From: Eragrostis nindensis
Lineage: Eukaryota > Streptophyta > Magnoliopsida > Poales > Poaceae
Assembly (NCBI GenBank): GCA_012490785.1
Contig: JAAXCT010001302.1
Span: 62,001 to 126,000 of the forward strand
DNA: 64,000 nt
Direction: 5' to 3'
Below, one piece after another: positions 58,621 through 64,000 of the stretch; position 1 is the stretch's first letter, and each line of letters opens with the position of its first letter. The notes beneath the pieces are model-generated. The model saw nothing but the letters and a program-made list of their open reading frames with translations, was not told where the DNA came from and did not search any database. Position numbers and translations under genes: made by a program.

Positions 58621-60282
58621 AGTTAGGCTCTTTTTTCGTGGCTGGTCTCATGTTCCTTGTCATTACACCAACTTCGAGCGGAACTCCACCGAGGAATGCC
58701 TGCGTGGACTAGAGTGTTTGATCTCCTTATGTGTTCCAACCCAGTGACTCGACAATTCTTTTCTCTTTTGCAATCGAATTGTCCAATATGGAGCAAAAAC
58801 TGCACCGGATATTCGCTAAAACCAATGCAAGGCCGTGGAATGCCCGTATGTGCATGATTGGGCAGAGACAACGGACCCGAGTATCTGTTGGAGGAGATGC
58901 CTTGGTGCATATGTTGCCCGTAAATGCAAGAGATCATGCGCGCACCGCACCACAGGTGTTTCTGCGCCCTCCAATTAAGGAGGGGCGACCATGCTGGAAA
59001 AATAAATTTTCGATGGGACGCTCAGGCGGCTGAGAAGGACTCTTACCTTCAATTTTTTTACTACAATCAAATCCCTGAAATTTGCTTCTCATGATGTTGG
59101 CCTTGCCATAATCTTTCCAACAAAAAAAAGAGCGCCCAGTTCGGACAACGGATGAAGAAGTTAGGCTCTTTTTTCGTGGCTGGTCTCATGTTCCTTGTCA
59201 TTACACCAACTTCGAGCGGAACTCCACCGAGGAATGCCTGCGTGGACTAGAGTGTTTGATCTCCTTATGTGTTCCAACCCAGTGACTCGACAATTCTTGT
59301 CTCTTTTGCAATCGAATTGTCCAATATGGAGCAAAAACTGCACCGGATATTCGCTAAAACCAATGCAAGGCCGTGGAATGCCCGTATGTGCATGATTGGG
59401 CAGAGACAACGGACCCGAGTATCTGTTGGAGGAGATGCCTTGGTGCATATGTTGCCTGTAAATGCAAGAGATCATGCGCGCACCGCACCACAGGCGTTTC
59501 TGCGCCCTCCAATTAAGGAGGGGCGACCATGCTGGAAAAATAAATTTTCGATAGGACGCTCGGGCGGCTGAGAAGGACTTCTTACCTTCAATTTTTTTAC
59601 TACAATCAAATCAAGAAATTTGCTTCTCAAGGTGTTGGCCTTGCCATAATCTTTCCAACAAAAAAAAGAGCGCCCAGTTCGGACAACGAATGAAGAAGCT
59701 AGGCTCTTTTTTCGTGGCTGGTCTCATGTTCCTTGTCATTACATCAACTTCGAGCGGAACTCCACCGAGGAATGCCTGCGTGGACTTGAGTGTTTGATCT
59801 CCTTATGTGTTCCAACCCAGTGACTCGACAATTCTTGTCTCTTTTGCAATCGAATTGTCCAATATGGAGCAAAAACTGCACCGGATATTCGCTAAAACCA
59901 ATGCAAGGCCGTGGAATGCCCGTATGTGCATGATAGGACGGAGACAACGGAGCCGAGTCTCTGTTGGAGGAGATGCCTTGGTGCCTATGTTCCCTGCAAA
60001 TGCAAGAGATCATGCGCGCACCGCACCATAGGCGTTTCTGCGCCCTCCAATTAAGGAGGGGCGACCAAGCTGGAAAAATAAATTATCGATGCGACGCTCG
60101 GGCGGCTGAGATGGACTTCTTACCTTCAATTTTTTTACTACAATCAAATCCCTGAAATTTGCATCTCATGGTGTTGGCCTTGCCATAATCTTTCCAACAA
60201 AAAAAAGAGCGCCCAGTTCGGACAACGGATGAAGAAGCTAGGCTCTTTTTTCGTGGCTGGTCTCATGTTCCTTGTCATTACA

Positions 60283-63200
60283 TCAACTTCGAGCGGAACT
60301 CCACCGAGGAATGCCTGCGTGGACTTGAGTGTTTGATCTCCTTATGTGTTCCAACCCAGAGACTCGACAATTCTTGTCTCTTTTGCAATCGAATTGTCCA
60401 ATATGGAGCAAAAACTGCACCGGATATTTGCTAAAACAAATGCAAGGCCGTGGAATGCCCGTATGTGCATGATTGGGCAGAGACAACGGAGCCGAGTATC
60501 TGTTCGAGGAGATGCCTTGGTGCATATGTTGCCCGCGTATGCAAGAGATCATGCGCACCGCACCACAGGCGTTTCTGCGCCCTCCAATTAAGAAGGGGCG
60601 ACCATGCTGGAAAAATAAATTTTCGATGGGACGCTCGGGCGGCTGAGATGGACTTCTTACCTTCAATTTTTTTACTACCCCAGTGACTCGACAATTCTTG
60701 TCTCTTTTGCAATCGAATTGTCCAATATGGAGCAAAAACTGCACCGGATATTCGCTAAAACCAATGCAAGGCCGTGGAATGCCCGTATGTGCATGATAGG
60801 GCGGAGACAACGGAGCCGAGTCTCTGTTGGAGGAGATGCCTTGGTGCCTATGTTACCCGCAAATGCAAGAGATCATGCGCGCACCGCACCACAGGCGTTT
60901 CTGCGCCCTCCAATTAAGGAGGGGCGACCATGCTGGAAAAATAAATTTTCGAAGGGACGCTCGGGCGGCTGAGATGGACTTCTTACCTTCAATTTTCTTA
61001 CTACAATCAAATCCCTGAAATTTGCTTCTCATGATGTTGGCCTTGCCATAATCTTTCCAACAAAAAAAAGAGCGCCCAGTTCGGACAACGGATGAAGAAG
61101 TTAGGCTCTTTTTTCGTGGCTGGTCTCATGTTCCTTGTCATTACACCAACTTCGAGCGGAACTCCACCGAGGAATGCCTGCGTGGACTTCAGTGTTTGAT
61201 CTCCTTATGTGTTCCAACCCAGTGACTCGACAATTCTAGTCTCTTTTGCAATCGAATTGTCCAATATGGAGCAAAAACAGCACCGGATATTCGCTAAAAC
61301 CAATGCAAGGCCGTGGAATGCCCGTATGTGCATGATTGGGCAGAGACAACGGACCCGAGTATCTGTTGGAGGAGATGCCTTGGTGCATATGTTGCCTGTA
61401 AATGCAAGAGATCATGCGCGCACCGCACCACAGGCGTTTCTGCGCCCTCCAATTAAGGAGGGGCGACCATGCTGGAAAAATAAATTTTCGATAGGACGCT
61501 CGGGCGGCTGAGAAGGACTTCTTACCTTCAATTTTTTTACTACAATCAAATCCATGAAATTTGCTTCTCATGGTGTTGGCCTTGCCATAATCTTTCCAAC
61601 AAAAAAAAGAGCGCCCAGTTCGGACAACGGACGAAGAAGCTAGGCTCTTTTTTCGTGGCTGGTCTCATGTTCCTTGTCATTACATCAACTTCGAGCGGAA
61701 CTCCACCGAGGAATGCCTGCGTGGACTTGAGTGTTTGATCTCCTTATGTGTTCCAACCCAGAGACTCGACAATTCTTGTCTCTTTTGCAATCGAATTGTC
61801 CAATATGGAGCAAAAACTGCACCGGATATTTGCTAAAACAAATGCAAGGCCGTGGAATGCCCGTATGTGCATGATTGGGCAGAGACAACGGAGCCGAGTA
61901 TCTGTTCGAGGAGATGCCTTGGTGCATATGTTGCCCGCGTATGCAAGAGATCATGCGCACCGCACCACAGGCGTTTCTGCGCCCTCCAATTAAGAAGGGA
62001 CGACCATGCTGGAAAAATAAATTTTCGATGGGACGCTCGGGCGGCTGAGATGGACTTCTTACCTTCAATTTTTTTACTACCCCAGTGACTCGACAATTCT
62101 TGTCTCTTTTGCAATCGAATTGTCCAATATGGAGCAAAAACTGCACCGGATATTCGCTAAAACCAATGCAAGGCCGTGGAATGCCCGTATGTGCATGATA
62201 GGGCGGAGACAACGGAGCCGAGTCTCTGTTGGAGGAGATGCCTTGGTGCCTATGTTACCCGCAAATGCAAGAAATCATGCGCGCACCGCACCACAGGCGT
62301 TTCTGCGCCCTCCAATTAAGGAGGGGCGACCATGCTGGAAAAATAAATTTTTGAAGGGATGCTCGGGCGGCTGAGATGGACTTCTTACCTTCAATTTTCT
62401 TACTACAATCAAATCCCCGAAATTTGCTTCTCATGATGTTGGCCTTGCCATAATCTTTCCAACAAAAAAAAGAGCGCCCAGTTCGGACAACGGATGAAGA
62501 AGTTAGGCTCTTTTTTCGTGGCTGGTCTCATGTTCCTTGTCATTACACCAACTTCGAGCGGAACTCCACCGAGGAATGCCTGCGTGGACTTCAGTGTTTG
62601 ATCTCCTTATGTGTTCCAACCCAGTGACTCGACAATTCTTGTCTCTTTTGCAATCGAATTGTCCAATATAGAGCAAAAACTGCACCGGATATGCGCTAAA
62701 AGCAATGCAAGGCCGTGGAATGCCCGTATGTGCAAGATAGGGCGGAGACAACGGAGCCGAGTCTCTATTGGAGGAGATGCCTTGGTGCTTATGTTACCCG
62801 CAAATGCAAGAGATCATGCGCGCACCGCACCACAGGCGTTTCTGCGCCCTCCAATTAAGAAGGGGCGACCATGCTGGAAAAATAAATTTTCGATGGGATG
62901 CTCGGGCGGCTGAGATGGACTTCTTACCTTTAATTTTTTTACTACAATCAAATCCATGAAATTTGCTTCTCATGGTGTTGGCCTTGCCATAATCTTTCCA
63001 ACAAAAAAAAGAGCGCCCAGTTCGGACAACGGACGAAGAAGCTAGGCTCTTTTTTCGTGGCTGGTCTCATGTTCCTTGTCATTACATCAACTTCGAGCGG
63101 AACTCCACCGAGGAATGCCTGCGTGGACTTGAGTGTTTGATCTCCTTATGTGTTCCAACCCAGAGACTCGACAATTCTTGTCTCTTTTGCAATCGAATTG

Positions 63201-64000
63201 TCCAATATGGAGCAAAAACTGCACCGGATATTTGCTAAAACAAATGCAAGGCCGTGGAATGCCCGTATGTGCATGATTGGGCAGAGACAACGGAGCCGAG
63301 TATCTGTTCGAGGAGATGCCTTGGTGCATATGTTGCCCGCGTATGCAAGAGATCATGCGCACCGCACCACAGGCGTTTCTGCGCCCTCCAATTAAGAAGG
63401 GACGACCATGCTGGAAAAATAAATTTTCGATGGGACGCTCGGGCGGCTGAGATGGACTTCTTACCTTCAATTTTTTTACTACCCCAGTGACTCGACAATT
63501 CTTGTCTCTTTTGCAATCGAATTGTCCAATATGGAGCAAAAACTGCACCGGATATTCGCTAAAACCAATGCAAGGCCGTGGAATGCCCGTATGTGCATGA
63601 TAGGGCGGAGACAACGGAGCCGAGTCTCTGTTGGAGGAGATGCCTTGGTGCCTATGTTACCCGCAAATGCAAGAAATCATGCGCGCACCGCACCACAGGC
63701 GTTTCTGCGCCCTCCAATTAAGGAGGGGCGACCATGCTGGAAAAATAAATTTTTGAAGGGATGCTCGGGCGGCTGAGATGGACTTCTTACCTTCAATTTT
63801 CTTACTACAATCAAATCCCCGAAATTTGCTTCTCATGATGTTGGCCTTGCCATAATCTTTCCAACAAAAAAAAGAGCGCCCAGTTCGGACAACGGATGAA
63901 GAAGTTAGGCTCTTTTTTCGTGGCTGGTCTCATGTTCCTTGTCATTACACCAACTTCGAGCGGAACTCCACCGAGGAATGCCTGCGTGGACTTCAGTGTT
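60283..64000 (-). repeat. Higher-order trimer of about 1402 bp, nearly three units
   Basis: Blocks at 60283, 61685 and 63087 are 1402 bp apart. Each has two full-size monomers and one short monomer. Diagnostic changes recur (GATCATGCGCACCGC with a 2-bp loss, GCTAAAACAAATGC, ATCTGTTCGAGG). The second and third units share GAAGGGACGACC and AAATTTTTGAAGG and are the most alike. Confidence 0.82.

Larger units (their letters stand above)
56335..64000 (-). repeat. 539-bp satellite array, reverse orientation, to window end
   Basis: Begins with the same flank as 47194 and continues past the window. Short-monomer joints (TACTACCCCAGTG) lie at about 57333, 58198, 60677, 62079 and 63481. The block at 59744-60013 matches the satellite that ends at 52227, and here runs on without a break into normal monomer sequence. 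It represents the unbroken state of the site where the duplication joined. The array stops mid-monomer at the window edge. Confidence 0.95.

Noticed and set aside
1..64000. CRISPR array or prokaryotic operon
   Set aside because: The repeats are long contiguous monomers without spacers, and the only real coding sequence is plant retrotransposon gag-pol.

Overview
This window is plant nuclear heterochromatin, most likely from a grass (Poaceae). About 40.5 kb of the 64 kb (63%) is one satellite family with a basic monomer of about 539 bp. All remaining bases belong to transposable elements inserted into it: an Athila-type Ty3/gypsy retrotransposon with further elements nested inside, a broken second copy of that retrotransposon, and a Mutator-like DNA transposon. 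I found no host gene, no RNA gene and no bacterial or CRISPR feature. The plant call rests on an Athila-lineage gag-pol with a tRNA-Asp-type primer site, a 9-bp-TSD MULE, and Tourist- and Stowaway-like MITEs. The grass call is an inference.

Layout: 1-7734 satellite, forward; 7735-9587 non-autonomous long-TIR MULE; 9588-13192 satellite, forward; about 13190 an inversion point; 13193-29629 satellite, reverse; 29630-47193 nested retrotransposon cluster; 47194-52227 satellite, reverse; 52228-56334 5' half of a second retrotransposon copy; 56335-64000 satellite, reverse. The satellite is organised into several local higher-order repeats (about 865, 1076, 1402, 1413, 1610 and 2044 bp). Several of these are built from one recurrent truncated monomer of about 326 bp.

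The retrotransposon cluster is three levels deep. The outer element (minus strand, LTRs of 1362 bp, TSD GACAA) carries gag, protease, RT, RNase H, integrase and a third ORF. A non-autonomous relative (plus strand, LTRs of 1656/1657 bp, TSD GTATT) sits between its RNase H and integrase domains. Inside that relative is a 1466-bp solo LTR (TSD TGCCC). All three LTR families share a recognisable U5 end. The two complete elements also share the primer-binding site and a hairpin just upstream of the polypurine tract.

A stretch from mid-pol through the outer 5' LTR into flanking satellite has been tandemly duplicated (about 9.1 kb). Three-way LTR comparison places this after the retrotransposon insertion. 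Besides the layered history, the most notable signals are: paired GC-rich palindromes upstream of TATA boxes in three LTR families and upstream of the third ORF; repeated hairpin / polypurine / splice-donor modules inside the non-autonomous element; and a set of eight 25-bp palindromes in the MULE's terminal inverted repeats. No intact autonomous element and no new defence or metabolic system is present.
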